Shown here in pieces: positions 52,534 through 61,171 of a stretch of DNA of 64,000 bases. The notes beneath the pieces were generated by a model. That model had not been told where the DNA came from, did no database searches, and saw nothing but the letters and a program-made list of their open reading frames with translations. The first letter of the stretch is position 1. The number at the start of each line of letters is the position of its first letter. Source of the stretch: Hymenobacter latericoloratus (GTDB lineage Bacteria; Bacteroidota; Bacteroidia; Cytophagales; Hymenobacteraceae); contig NZ_JACHNV010000005.1 in NCBI RefSeq assembly GCF_014199535.1, positions 124,001 through 188,000 on the forward strand, written 5' to 3'. A program made the translations under genes and the position numbers.

Positions 52534-53109
52534 ATGACACTCCCCAAAAGCATTCTGCGCGTTGCACTGGCCACCGGCCTGCTGCTACTCATTCCTCTGT
52601 TGGCAATGCAGTTCACCCAGGAAGTGGTCTGGACCTTTTCTGATTTTGTCTTTGCCGGGGTCCTGCTTTTCGGCACGGGCACAGCGTACGTGCTGATTGC
52701 CCGGAAATGGAACAACACCACCTACAAGCTGGCCGTTGGGGTGGGGGTAGCCGCCGGGCTGCTACTTGTATGGGCCAATGCAGCCGTAGGGCTAGTGGGA
52801 AGCGAAGACAACCCAGCCAACCTGCTGTACCTCGGGGTGCCGGTTGTGGCGCTTACCGGGGCCATTATGGCGCGGTTCCGGCCCCTGGGAATGTCGAATG
52901 CCATGTTCGCGGCGTCACTTACCTACGTGGCCATAACCGCCATAGCCCTATTTGTCTGGACGCCCACGGGCGCCGCTGCGGAGCCGCAGGTGCATTCAGT
53001 GAATGTGCTGGTCGCGAATGGCGTTTTTGCCGCCATCTGGGCCGTGTCGGGCTGGTTGTTCCGCCGGGCCAGCGCCACCGGCTCTACGCTGCATCAGCAG
53101 GTAGCCTAG
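52534..53109 (+). CDS. multi-pass membrane protein, tandem copy 1
   Basis: A 191-residue protein with five to six helices. ATG 52534 (MTLPKSILRVALATGLLLL) is chosen. Shared core with its neighbour: YKLAVGVGVAAGLLLVWANAAVG, then LVGSEDNPANLLY (a loop with conserved Ser-Glu-Asp-Asn-Pro), then GWLFRRASATG at the end. It carries one extra N-terminal helix relative to copy 2. Unknown function. Confidence 0.8.
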   Translation: MTLPKSILRVALATGLLLLIPLLAMQFTQEVVWTFSDFVFAGVLLFGTGTAYVLIARKWNNTTYKLAVGVGVAAGLLLVWANAAVGLVGSEDNPANLLYLGVPVVALTGAIMARFRPLGMSNAMFAASLTYVAITAIALFVWTPTGAAAEPQVHSVNVLVANGVFAAIWAVSGWLFRRASATGSTLHQQVA

Positions 53110-53160
53110 CGCCGCAGAGCACCAACCTCTACCGTTCCCTGACTCTTACGCATTCCTGCT

Positions 53161-53625
53161 ATGACCACATCGCACGTTATAATGGCCGGCGTCCTGCTCC
53201 TGATCCTGGGACTCCTGTATCTGCTGGTAGCCAGCCGGGGCCGCACCGGCACCTATAAGCTGGCCGCGGGGGTAGCCGCGGCGGCCTCCCTCCTGCTGGT
53301 GTGGGGCAACTTGGCCGTCGGCTTCATCGGCAGTGAGGACAACCCCATGAACCTGCTCTACGGCGCGGTGCTGGCCGTGGGCTTCATCGGGGCCATCCTG
53401 GCGAAACTTCAGCCGCTGGGCATGGCCCGCGCTATGTTCGCGGCGGCCGCAACCCAGTTTGCCGTGCCTTTCGTGGCCTTGCTCATCAAGCAACCCGAGC
53501 TGACCATGGGCGTGCTGTGGGTAATTGTGCTCAACACCATCTTCGCCGGGCTGTGGGTATTGTCGGGGTGGCTATTTCGGCGGGCGGGTACTGCCGGCGT
53601 GGGTTTGGGCCGGCAGGTAGGGTAG
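53161..53625 (+). CDS. multi-pass membrane protein, tandem copy 2
   Basis: A 154-residue paralogue of the preceding gene, about 50 bases downstream. Matches: YKLAAGVAAAASLLLVWGNLAVG, GFIGSEDNPMNLLYG and SGWLFRRAGTAG. The GSEDNP loop is the most conserved part and so is probably functional. A terminator follows, so the pair is one transcript. Confidence 0.8.
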   Translation: MTTSHVIMAGVLLLILGLLYLLVASRGRTGTYKLAAGVAAAASLLLVWGNLAVGFIGSEDNPMNLLYGAVLAVGFIGAILAKLQPLGMARAMFAAAATQFAVPFVALLIKQPELTMGVLWVIVLNTIFAGLWVLSGWLFRRAGTAGVGLGRQVG

Positions 53626-53651
53626 AGAAGTCACGTTAAACTCTATTGGAC

Positions 53652-53687
53652 AACGCCCCGCAACCACTCCGGTTGCGGGGCGTTTCT
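53652..53687 (+). terminator. terminator of the membrane-protein pair
   Basis: aacgccccgcaacc and ggttgcggggcgtt are perfect 14-bp arms followed by tctgt. Confidence 0.85.
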
Positions 53688-53763
53688 GTGTGCTGCGGCG
53701 GTTGTGAAGCGCCAATAGGAACCCGCTTGGGAACCATCGTATAATCCGCTAGTTTTGAGTAGT

Positions 53764-53982
53764 ATGAAAATCACGCTGGAAGTCCCCGACAACAAAGCAG
53801 CTTTCATGATGGAGCTGCTGCAAAGCCTACCTTTCGTGAAAGCCACGCCAGCCCGCAGCAAAGCCAAGCCGCAAGACGAGACGGAGTATCTGCTAAGCAC
53901 CGAGGCCAATAAGAAAGCCCTATTGGAATCTATTGCTCAGATTGAGCAAGGTCAGACCGTTACGCACGACCGGCTCGACTAA
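53764..53982 (+). CDS. antitoxin of a type II toxin-antitoxin module
   Basis: A 72-residue protein from ATG 53764 (MKITLEVPDNKAAFMMELL). The C-terminal part LLESIAQIEQGQTVTHDRLD matches the tail of YefM/RelB-type antitoxins that wrap the toxin. Its stop and the toxin's start share one base (taatg), so they are coupled. The N-terminus has a beta-strand start typical of DNA-binding antitoxins. Confidence 0.85.
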   Translation: MKITLEVPDNKAAFMMELLQSLPFVKATPARSKAKPQDETEYLLSTEANKKALLESIAQIEQGQTVTHDRLD

Positions 53983-54239
53983 TGTTTTGCTTTAGTTTCA
54001 AAGCCTGGGAGCAATACCAATACTGGCACAGCCAAGACCCCACCCTGTACGCTAAAATCACGGCGCTTTTGGAGGAGTGCCGACGCACACCGCACAAAGG
54101 CACTGGCAAACCCGAACCACTAAAAGGCGACCTGCGCGGTTGGTGGTCGCGCCGCATCAACCACGAACACCGCTTGGTGTACAAAGTAGAAGGCGGCAAC
54201 GTGTATGTAGCTCAATGCCGCTACCACTACGCGAAGTAG
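53982..54239 (+). CDS. YoeB/Txe-family mRNA interferase toxin
   Basis: An 85-residue RelE-fold ribonuclease. Features: AWEQYQYWHSQDPTLYAKIT at the start, GKPEPLKGDLRGWWSRRINHEHRLVY with the conserved basic/acid residues, and the C-terminal catalytic-type pair in CRYHY (His-Tyr). Typical YoeB is 84 residues. It cleaves ribosome-bound mRNA and is held inactive by the antitoxin encoded just before it. Confidence 0.92.
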   Translation: MFCFSFKAWEQYQYWHSQDPTLYAKITALLEECRRTPHKGTGKPEPLKGDLRGWWSRRINHEHRLVYKVEGGNVYVAQCRYHYAK

Positions 54240-54515
54240 CTACCCCAACTTGCTCCTACAGGCGCAGCAGATGTTTCAGGCGCTCTACCCCGATTTCTCC
54301 AACGCCCTCAGCGACTCACTGCGGCTGGTGGTTCTGGGGATTCGGATTGAGCAAAATTTATTATAGCGTTTGCAGCCGGGCTTGTTCTTGCGTAATTTGT
54401 CGCTACGTGCTAGTGGAAGTGCATTCTCCACCACATGGCTAGTCACTAGTTGCAAGCCCACGTCAATTACGGGGCCAAGAAATAACATCATTTAACCAAG
54501 ACCAAAAAGAATAGT
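54240..54515. other. intergenic region with gene remnant
   Basis: A 31-codon frame from 54271 (MFQALYPDFSNALSDSLRLV) and a switch to AT-rich DNA about 54350. Probably a remnant of a former gene; no name can be given. Confidence 0.35.
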
Positions 54516-54734
54516 ATGTATTATAAAATAGTGAATGATATTCCTAAGAATATAAAGCCGGAAGATTTTGTTGATGAATTATTGGGAGAGTGCGCGGTAA
54601 TCTGCAATGCCCCTAATGAACATCCTTCGGAATGTCCTTATTTAGTAATAACTCCATCTGGTGAGCGTATTGCAAAATTCAAAAACAAAGAATCTGCTGT
54701 ATCATTTATATTAAATTGCCTGAAGGCTAATTAA
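54516..54734 (+). CDS. AT-rich hypothetical protein
   Basis: A 72-residue acidic protein (KPEDFVDELLGECAVICNAP, then CPYLVITPSGERIAKFKNKES). AT content far above the chromosome average. The next gene begins 5 bases after its stop, so they are likely one operon. No domain recognised; it could be a small immunity-type protein, but this is speculation. Confidence 0.6.
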   Translation: MYYKIVNDIPKNIKPEDFVDELLGECAVICNAPNEHPSECPYLVITPSGERIAKFKNKESAVSFILNCLKAN

Positions 54735-54739
54735 TAACC

Positions 54740-54997
54740 ATGGAATATTCGGAAAAGAATTGGATCAATGGGCACGGCGTATCAATTTGCGAAGGCATTA
54801 ACGAAATTGAGCACACTTCGCTAGGAGGAGAATTAATTATACATGGAGGCTTATCAATTCAAAATATCTACACTACTGTTACAACCTTATCATCTGATTC
54901 TATACAAATTATAGATAAAAGAAAAATCTATGAAAAATCAATAGATTCTAGATATAGAGTATTAGATAATGTGCAAGTTGGTTTTGATTTTAATTAA
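54740..54997 (+). CDS. AT-rich hypothetical protein
   Basis: An 85-residue protein (MEYSEKNWINGHGVSICEGI, then GGELIIHGGLSIQNIY). Beta-rich pattern. It may be the partner of the preceding 72-residue protein. No family recognised. Confidence 0.6.
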   Translation: MEYSEKNWINGHGVSICEGINEIEHTSLGGELIIHGGLSIQNIYTTVTTLSSDSIQIIDKRKIYEKSIDSRYRVLDNVQVGFDFN

Positions 54998-55087
54998 CAT
55001 CCGAATATACGGTATGGATATCCGATTAGCTTAATTGACTTTTTTAACAAAAACAATATTAAGAACTTCAACGAAGTTACACCTGAC

Positions 55088-55588
55088 ATGATTGTAAGAT
55101 GTCCTAATTCTAAATGGAATTGGAGCAAAGAGAAAATAAAAATAATTTTAGGACATAAGCCTATTTCTTTAACCTGGATTGGGAATGAAAAATCAATACA
55201 TTTTTACAACGAAGAATGTATTGAAATAAATATTAATATTGACAAAAACGGCAATCATATAAAATATTCTTTCCATACTTACACCCCAAAAAGGTGGAGA
55301 AATAAGTTCATGTATGACCGAGCAATTGCATCAGAAATAGAGCATGGTAGTGTACTTAGCAAGCACCACGATATGTACGTAAATACACAACCATTTAACT
55401 GTGAATGGCTAAAAAATCAAGCTATAGATGAACTTGATGAAGGATTCTTGATTCTATCTTGTGAAGAGACCAAGGAGCTACTTCGATATAATGGAATAGA
55501 AAAAGTGGAAAACATCACACTGTCACTTGTAGTAAATCATCCTAAGTTTACAACGCTAGAGCGAGAGTTTCTCGATTTATTGTATTAG
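55088..55588 (+). CDS. AT-rich hypothetical protein
   Basis: A 166-residue protein, AT-rich, with motifs YNEECIEININIDKNGNH, RWRNKFMYDRAIASEIEHG and KFTTLEREFLDLLY. Nothing recognised. The region between it and the previous gene (54998-55087) is also AT-rich. Reading through the upstream DNA gives no obvious earlier start. Confidence 0.6.
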   Translation: MIVRCPNSKWNWSKEKIKIILGHKPISLTWIGNEKSIHFYNEECIEININIDKNGNHIKYSFHTYTPKRWRNKFMYDRAIASEIEHGSVLSKHHDMYVNTQPFNCEWLKNQAIDELDEGFLILSCEETKELLRYNGIEKVENITLSLVVNHPKFTTLEREFLDLLY

Positions 55589-55827
55589 CATGCCACTTAT
55601 CTTACTAAATGACGCAGACAATTCAGTCAAAAAGATAGTAAGAACACCCCCACGCGCTCCGTTTTCTACTCCCATTGTAGCCCCCCCCTCATAGTCACTC
55701 GGCTATGCCGAGTGACGCCTACGCCTGAGCAGCTATGCTGCGAATCTGTTAGCACAATAGGGGCAACTCGCTTGCTGAACCTTTTGTCATATCTTCGCAG
55801 TAATACAGCTACTTAACCTGCTGCATC

Positions 55828-55992
55828 ATGGGCACTACCGACAACTCTCCTAAGCCAACTACTAACACCAAGCTCACCAAAGAGCAGCGCTTGGCGCAAG
55901 CCCGCGAATACGCCAAGCAATTCAAGTTTGACACGCTCACGGAAGAGGACCTAATCCGTATTCGCCGCAATGCCTATAAGTATGCCATCTGA
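55828..55992 (+). CDS. 54-residue basic small protein, upstream partner of the 55982 gene
   Basis: ATG 55828 to TGA 55992. Text: MGTTDNSPKPTTNTKLTKEQ, then RLAQAREYAKQFKFDTL and a basic tail (RIRRNAYKYAI). Its stop lies inside the next gene (11-base overlap), so translation is coupled. Short basic helix: possibly a regulator/antitoxin-like protein, with no homology seen. Confidence 0.65.
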   Translation: MGTTDNSPKPTTNTKLTKEQRLAQAREYAKQFKFDTLTEEDLIRIRRNAYKYAI

Positions 55993-56554
55993 GCGCGAAC
56001 TAGGCGAAGGCTACTCGTTCCATTACCGTAAAGGGCCGTCTCACAAAGGCGGCCCTTTGGTTTGTACGCACTACTACGCCTTCCGCACCCGCAAGAACCG
56101 ACGATATATAGTAGAGGCTGAACAGTATAAACACCATGTATATGTGCTCAAGTATTATCCTTTGGCGCTAAAGGCTTCGCCTAATCGGTTCAAGCTGCTG
56201 GTTAATGATGGTGACGCTTTTCGCATCCTGACTACCTGCACGCAGATTTTTCTGGACATCTGCCGGCGTGACCCGCTTGCGTCGGCTGGTTTTGTGGGCG
56301 AGGCGCTGTTGGGAGAAGGCAGAGCCAATACGAAGCGGTTTCGGGTGTACCTCAACACGGTGACGGCATTCGTTGGGCCAGTTCGGTTCATTCACCATCC
56401 CTTACCTGCCATCAGTGCCTATTTTCTTGAAAACCGCGCTAATCCAGAACCTAATCTGAAAGAACAGGTGGAGCAGATGTTCCGTGAACTGTACATAGTC
56501 CCGGAAGCACTGGAGACTGGTAAGCCCACCGACCCAAACAGCAACGGAGGCTGA
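55982..56554 (+). CDS. conserved-type hypothetical protein
   Basis: A 190-residue protein from ATG 55982 (MPSERELGEGYSFHYRKGPS); an in-frame ATG at 55970 is also available. Patterns such as YIVEAEQYKHHVYVLKYYPL, ASAGFVGEALLGEGRANTKRFRVYLNTV and ISAYFLENRANPEPNL look like a family seen in Bacteroidota accessory regions (GFIG...NTKRFRVY), but I do not name it. Coupled to the small gene before it; the two could form a toxin-antitoxin-like or defence pair. Confidence 0.65.
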   Translation: MPSERELGEGYSFHYRKGPSHKGGPLVCTHYYAFRTRKNRRYIVEAEQYKHHVYVLKYYPLALKASPNRFKLLVNDGDAFRILTTCTQIFLDICRRDPLASAGFVGEALLGEGRANTKRFRVYLNTVTAFVGPVRFIHHPLPAISAYFLENRANPEPNLKEQVEQMFRELYIVPEALETGKPTDPNSNGG

Positions 56555-56689
56555 TATTTTGACGCATTTAAATCATATCGAATTTAATTTTTCCGCCAAA
56601 ACGTCAGCGAAACCACATCTGCACCCCGTTTGCTAAGCCCTTCGTAGAACCTTCCATTGCGAAGTCTCACCCTACGACCAAAGCAAGCC

Positions 56690-59311
56690 ATGAACTTTAC
56701 TGATTATACCATTAAGGCACAGGAGGCCGTGCAGAAGGCCACTGAAATTGCCGGGGGCAACCAGCAGCAGGCCATTGAAACCGGCCACCTGCTGAAGGGC
56801 CTCTTCCAGAGCGACGAGAATGTGCTGTCGTTTCTGGCCAAGAAGCTGGGCGTGAACCTGAACATCCTCACGCCCCGCCTCGATGCCCTGGTAACGGGCT
56901 ACCCCAAAGTAAGCGGAGGCTCGCCCTACCTCTCCAACGAAGCCGCCGCCGCTCTGCAGCGCGCCACCGGCTTCCTGAAGGAGTTTGATGATGAATACGT
57001 GTCGGTGGAGCACCTGCTGCTGGGGCTGCTCGGCGGTAAAGACGCCGTGGCTACCCTGATGAAGGACGCCGGCTTCAACGAGAAAGATCTAAAAGCGGCC
57101 ATTAAGGAGCTGCGCGGGGGCCGCAAGGTGACCTCGCAGACTGCCGAAGACCAGTACCAGAGCCTCAACCGCTACGCCCGCAACCTCAACGAGCAGGTGC
57201 GCACTGGCAAGATGGACCCGGTAATCGGCCGCGACGAGGAAATCCGCCGCGTCCTGCAGATTCTGAGTCGCCGTACCAAAAACAACCCAGTGTTGCTCGG
57301 TGAGCCGGGGGTAGGGAAAACTGCCATTGTGGAGGGCCTGGCCCAGCGTATCGTGGCCGGCGACGTACCCGAAAACCTCCAGGACAAAATCATCATGTCC
57401 CTGGACATGGGCTTGCTCATTGCGGGTGCCAAGTACAAGGGCGAGTTTGAGGAGCGCCTCAAGTCCGTTATCAAAGAAGTAACCGACTCCGAAGGCCAGA
57501 TCATTCTCTTCATCGACGAGATGCACACCCTGATTGGGGCCGGTGGTGGCGGTGAAGGCGCCATGGACGCCGCCAATCTGCTCAAGCCAGCCCTGGCCCG
57601 CGGTGAGCTGCACTCCATCGGGGCTACTACCCTCAAGGAGTACCAGAAGTACATTGAGAAGGATAAGGCCCTGGAGCGCCGTTTCCAGGCCGTGATGGTA
57701 GACGAGCCGACCACGGAAGATGCCATCAGCATCATGCGTGGCATCAAGGAAAAGTACGAGCTGCACCACGGCGTACGCATTACCGACGACGCTGTAATTG
57801 CCGCCGTAGAGCTATCTAGCCGCTACATCACCGACCGGTTCCTGCCCGACAAGGCCATCGACCTGATGGACGAGGCCGCCGCCAAGCTGCGCATCGAGCT
57901 GAACTCTATGCCCGTGGAGCTGGATGAGGTGCAACGCCGCATTATGCAGCTGGAAATTGAGCGCGAAGCCATCCGGCGCGAGGAAAACCACGACCGGGAA
58001 AACGTACTCAACAAAGAGTTGAGCGAGCTAACTGCCAAGCGCGATTCGCTGAAAGCCCAGTGGGAAAACGAGAAATCGGCCCTCACCAGCATTCAGACCG
58101 AGAAAGAGAACATCGAGCGCTACAAGCTGGAAGCCGACCAGGCTGAACGCCAGGGCGACTATGGCCGCGTGGCGGAGCTGCGCTACGGCAAAATTCAGGA
58201 AGCCGAAGCCAGGCTAAAGGAGCTACAAGCCCAGGCCGAAGCCGACAAAGGCAAGGACGGCGGCTCGATGCTGCAGGAAGTGGTAACCTCCGAGGACATT
58301 GCCGAGGTAGTAGCCAAGTGGACCGGTATTCCGGTAAGCAAAATGCTGCAGTCGGACCGCGAGAAGCTGCTGAACTTGGAGCAGGAGCTGGGCAAGCGCG
58401 TAGCCGGCCAGAGCGAGGCCATTGCGGCTATTTCGGATGCCGTGCGCCGTTCGCGGGCGGGCCTGCAGGATCCCAAGCGGCCGATTGGTTCGTTTATCTT
58501 CCTCGGCACGACGGGGGTAGGAAAAACCGAGCTGGCCAAGGCCCTGGCCGAATACTTGTTCAACGATGAGAATAGCATGGTTCGCATTGATATGAGCGAG
58601 TACCAGGAGCGCCATGCCGTGTCGCGCCTGATTGGGGCGCCTCCCGGCTACGTGGGTTACGATGAAGGCGGGCAGCTGACGGAGGCCGTGCGCCGCAAGC
58701 CCTACTCGGTGATTCTGCTTGACGAAATCGAGAAGGCCCACCCCGATGTGTTCAATATCCTGCTGCAGGTGCTCGATGATGGTCGCCTTACCGACAACAA
58801 AGGCCGGGTGGCGAACTTCAAGAACACCATCATCATCATGACCTCGAACACGGGCGCCGACATCATTCAGACGAACTTCAAGGAGCTGAATGAGTACAAC
58901 CACGATGAGGTGGTGGACCGCACCCGCGAGGAAGTGGTAGAGCGCCTGAAAGGCCACATGCGGCCCGAGTTCCTGAACCGCATCGACGAGATTGTGATGT
59001 TCCAGCCGCTGAAGCGCCGCGAAATCCGCAAGATCGTGGACATCCAGTTCCGGCAGATTCAGCAGCGCCTGGAAGAAGCCGGCATCCGGCTGGAAGCCAC
59101 CGACGAGGTCCTGGACTTCCTCGGCGAGCAGGGCTTCGACCCGCAGTTTGGGGCCCGCCCCTTGAAGCGCGTCTTGCAGCGTTTGGTACTGAATGAGTTG
59201 TCGAAAGACATTCTCTCGGGCCGCGTAAGCAAGGATGCCGTGGTGGAAGCCGTGCTGGAAGACAACCAGATCCGCTTCGTGAATGTGGATGTGGAAATCC
59301 CGGGCGTGTAA
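56690..59311 (+). CDS. clpB: ATP-dependent chaperone ClpB
   Basis: An 873-residue AAA+ disaggregase that works with DnaK to rescue aggregated proteins. Order: Clp N-domain (NFTDYTIKAQEAVQKA), first AAA+ with Walker A GEPGVGKT (204-211) and IILFIDEMHTLIGAGG, a long coiled-coil middle domain (about residues 400-520, rich in EREAIRREENHDRENVLN), second AAA+ with GTTGVGKT (606-613), the pore loop GAPPGYVGYDEGGQ and QFGARPLKRVLQR at the end. ATG 56690 matches the family start; the frame is open upstream. Confidence 0.98.
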   Translation: MNFTDYTIKAQEAVQKATEIAGGNQQQAIETGHLLKGLFQSDENVLSFLAKKLGVNLNILTPRLDALVTGYPKVSGGSPYLSNEAAAALQRATGFLKEFDDEYVSVEHLLLGLLGGKDAVATLMKDAGFNEKDLKAAIKELRGGRKVTSQTAEDQYQSLNRYARNLNEQVRTGKMDPVIGRDEEIRRVLQILSRRTKNNPVLLGEPGVGKTAIVEGLAQRIVAGDVPENLQDKIIMSLDMGLLIAGAKYKGEFEERLKSVIKEVTDSEGQIILFIDEMHTLIGAGGGGEGAMDAANLLKPALARGELHSIGATTLKEYQKYIEKDKALERRFQAVMVDEPTTEDAISIMRGIKEKYELHHGVRITDDAVIAAVELSSRYITDRFLPDKAIDLMDEAAAKLRIELNSMPVELDEVQRRIMQLEIEREAIRREENHDRENVLNKELSELTAKRDSLKAQWENEKSALTSIQTEKENIERYKLEADQAERQGDYGRVAELRYGKIQEAEARLKELQAQAEADKGKDGGSMLQEVVTSEDIAEVVAKWTGIPVSKMLQSDREKLLNLEQELGKRVAGQSEAIAAISDAVRRSRAGLQDPKRPIGSFIFLGTTGVGKTELAKALAEYLFNDENSMVRIDMSEYQERHAVSRLIGAPPGYVGYDEGGQLTEAVRRKPYSVILLDEIEKAHPDVFNILLQVLDDGRLTDNKGRVANFKNTIIIMTSNTGADIIQTNFKELNEYNHDEVVDRTREEVVERLKGHMRPEFLNRIDEIVMFQPLKRREIRKIVDIQFRQIQQRLEEAGIRLEATDEVLDFLGEQGFDPQFGARPLKRVLQRLVLNELSKDILSGRVSKDAVVEAVLEDNQIRFVNVDVEIPGV

Positions 59312-59330
59312 GAGCCCCATTAACTCCACG

Positions 59331-59368
59331 AAAAAAGCCCCGCTGGCTAATGTCAGCGGGGCTTTTTT
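59331..59368 (+). terminator. terminator of clpB
   Basis: aaaaaagccccgctg and cagcggggctttttt are perfect arms; also works for the converging gene. Confidence 0.9.
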
Positions 59369-59383
59369 CGTTATCGGACGCTG

Positions 59384-59764
59384 TTAGGCTCTGAAATGCT
59401 TACGCTTCAGGCGGCGCCGAATGTTTTTCGGGATGGCTTTGCCTTGCTGATACGCCCCTACTATTTCCTGCTCCCGATCCTTGCTGAATCGTACGCCCTT
59501 AGAAATAGTAATGGCTGAAAGCACTGCTCCCAGCCCCAGCGTAACGGGCGCGCCATCTACCCCCTGGGCCGTAGCTACGGCCCCGTAGCCAAAAAAGTAG
59601 CCTGCCGGGAAGCCTAGAATTGTGCTGCCCGTGCGGCGGCTTGCAAACAAGCGCTGCACAGCCTTCGCTGAATCGGCGGGGGCTGCTACTTGGGCAGATG
59701 CGGATAAGGCACTTGCTCCCAGCAAGCCAACCAGCACACTGATGCGGAGTACGTGTGAAATCAT
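59384..59764 (-). CDS. exported hypothetical protein
   Basis: A 126-residue protein. The ATG at 59764 (MISHVLRISVLVGLLGASALSA) gives a signal peptide; three residues upstream another ATG lies in frame. The mature part has two small hydrophobic glycine-rich stretches (GFPAGYFFGYGAVA and VTLGLGAVLSAITI) and a very basic tail (IPKNIRRRLKRKHFRA). No domain recognised. Confidence 0.7.
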   Translation of the reverse strand: MISHVLRISVLVGLLGASALSASAQVAAPADSAKAVQRLFASRRTGSTILGFPAGYFFGYGAVATAQGVDGAPVTLGLGAVLSAITISKGVRFSKDREQEIVGAYQQGKAIPKNIRRRLKRKHFRA

Positions 59765-60041
59765 AAAAAGCAATAAGTAAGCAATGGATTACTTCACAAT
59801 TTTATCCTATTTCTGGCAACAATTAAGGGCATCCATGTAGTATCCTAAATAAATAATACTGTTTCTATCTTAAATATAACCCATGGATACACAAAGCTCC
59901 CCACTCAGAAGTAGCCAGTGCGTTCGTGGGGTAGTGATATTCACCCCGGCACGTGCGAAATAGGAAGCTGGGGTAGCCCCTTCCGGCTGAAGCTCGTATG
60001 ACTAGCTGCTTGACTTATTGCTTTTTAACCGCTTCACTCTT

Positions 60042-61052
60042 ATGGTATACTGCTTCTCTTTTCCTGGCGCCGGATTGCGGCCTTTGTTGCGCTACCTGCG
60101 CTTAGCTGCGCTGGTAGCAGGACTGACTGGTTTACTAACCGGCTGCTCCGATAGTGACGATGACGTAGCGGTTGAGCCAGCTGCCCCCGCCCGCATTACC
60201 GTGCCTCAGGCAGGCCTGCACCCCGAAGGCATTCAGTACGACGAGCAAGGCAAGCGCTTTTTGGTTAGCTCCCGCACCCAAGGGCGCATTGGCGGCGTGC
60301 GCGACGACAGCACCTACACCACGTTTGCCGACGACCCGCGGCTGGTTTCTACCATTGGCCTCCACCTCGATGCCCCGCGCCAGCGCCTGCTGGTAGCCGT
60401 TTCCGATAACGGGGCCAATGCTACCCGTACCACCGCCGCTACCCTGCGCAAGCTGGCGGCCCTGGCTATCTACAACTCTAGCAACGGCAGCCTGATCAGC
60501 TACACCGATCTGGGGGCCCTGCGGCCCGGCCTCAACCATTTCGCCAACGACATAGCCGTGGACAGCCAGGGCAACGCCTACATCACCGACAGCCTCTCGC
60601 CCATTATTTACAAGGTAGATGCGCAAGGTACGGCCTCCGTTTTTCTGGAGAATGCCCAGCTTAGTGGGGGTACCGGCTTTGGGCTGAACGGCATTGTGTT
60701 TCACCCCGACGGATACCTACTGGTGGCTAAATCCAATGACGGTACCCTGTTCAAAGTACCGGTTAGCAATCCTGGCAGCTTTTCGCGGGTAACATCGGGG
60801 CAGAGCCTGGTGGGGGCCGATGGGCTCCTGCTGCTGGATTCCCGAACCTTGCTGCTGGTGGCCGGTAGCCAAAGCACCGTTTTCCGGCTAACCTCCACTG
60901 ACGCTTGGGCCACGGCTGCCGCCTCGGGCAGCTTTGCCACGGGTGCCGTTAGCCCCACTACTATTACTCGCCGCAACCAAACCGACGCCTACGTCCTTTA
61001 TCCTTACCAAAGCACTTCCCCGCGCTTTGCTATTGTGAAGGCTGGTTTTTAG
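60042..61052 (+). CDS. lipoprotein with SMP-30/NHL-like beta-propeller
   Basis: A 336-residue lipoprotein. The ATG at 60042 (MVYCFSFPGAG) leads a signal peptide ending in LTGC; a second ATG lies 24 bases upstream. Propeller-like text repeats: HPEGIQYDEQGKRFLVSSRT, NDIAVDSQGNAYITDSLSPI, LNGIVFHPDGYLLVAKSNDG and GADGLLLLDSRTLLLVAGSQ. This resembles SMP-30/gluconolactonase-like or strictosidine-synthase-like propellers. Substrate or partner unknown. Confidence 0.85.
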   Translation: MVYCFSFPGAGLRPLLRYLRLAALVAGLTGLLTGCSDSDDDVAVEPAAPARITVPQAGLHPEGIQYDEQGKRFLVSSRTQGRIGGVRDDSTYTTFADDPRLVSTIGLHLDAPRQRLLVAVSDNGANATRTTAATLRKLAALAIYNSSNGSLISYTDLGALRPGLNHFANDIAVDSQGNAYITDSLSPIIYKVDAQGTASVFLENAQLSGGTGFGLNGIVFHPDGYLLVAKSNDGTLFKVPVSNPGSFSRVTSGQSLVGADGLLLLDSRTLLLVAGSQSTVFRLTSTDAWATAAASGSFATGAVSPTTITRRNQTDAYVLYPYQSTSPRFAIVKAGF

Positions 61053-61159
61053 TCTTATGGCAGAAGGGAAACTTGGCTTCAGTCAGAGCAAAGGGGCTCA
61101 GAGAGTTCTGATGCAGCCCCCGGTCTGCTAGCCTACGCCCCGAAATTCGGCCGAGCGTG

Positions 61160-61167
61160 TAGCTTTG
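61160..61167 (+). promoter_or_regulatory. TAGCTTTG -7 promoter element, very close to the start codon
   Basis: The exact TAnnTTTG consensus lies 4 bases before the ATG at 61172, so the mRNA would be leaderless or nearly so. No TTTG lies at the usual 19-base distance upstream. Confidence 0.45.
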
Positions 61168-61171
61168 TCCT

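Noticed and set aside
54271..54366. 31-codon frame (MFQALYPDFS...)
   Set aside because: Too short, no context; better explained as remnant at the edge of an AT-rich insert.
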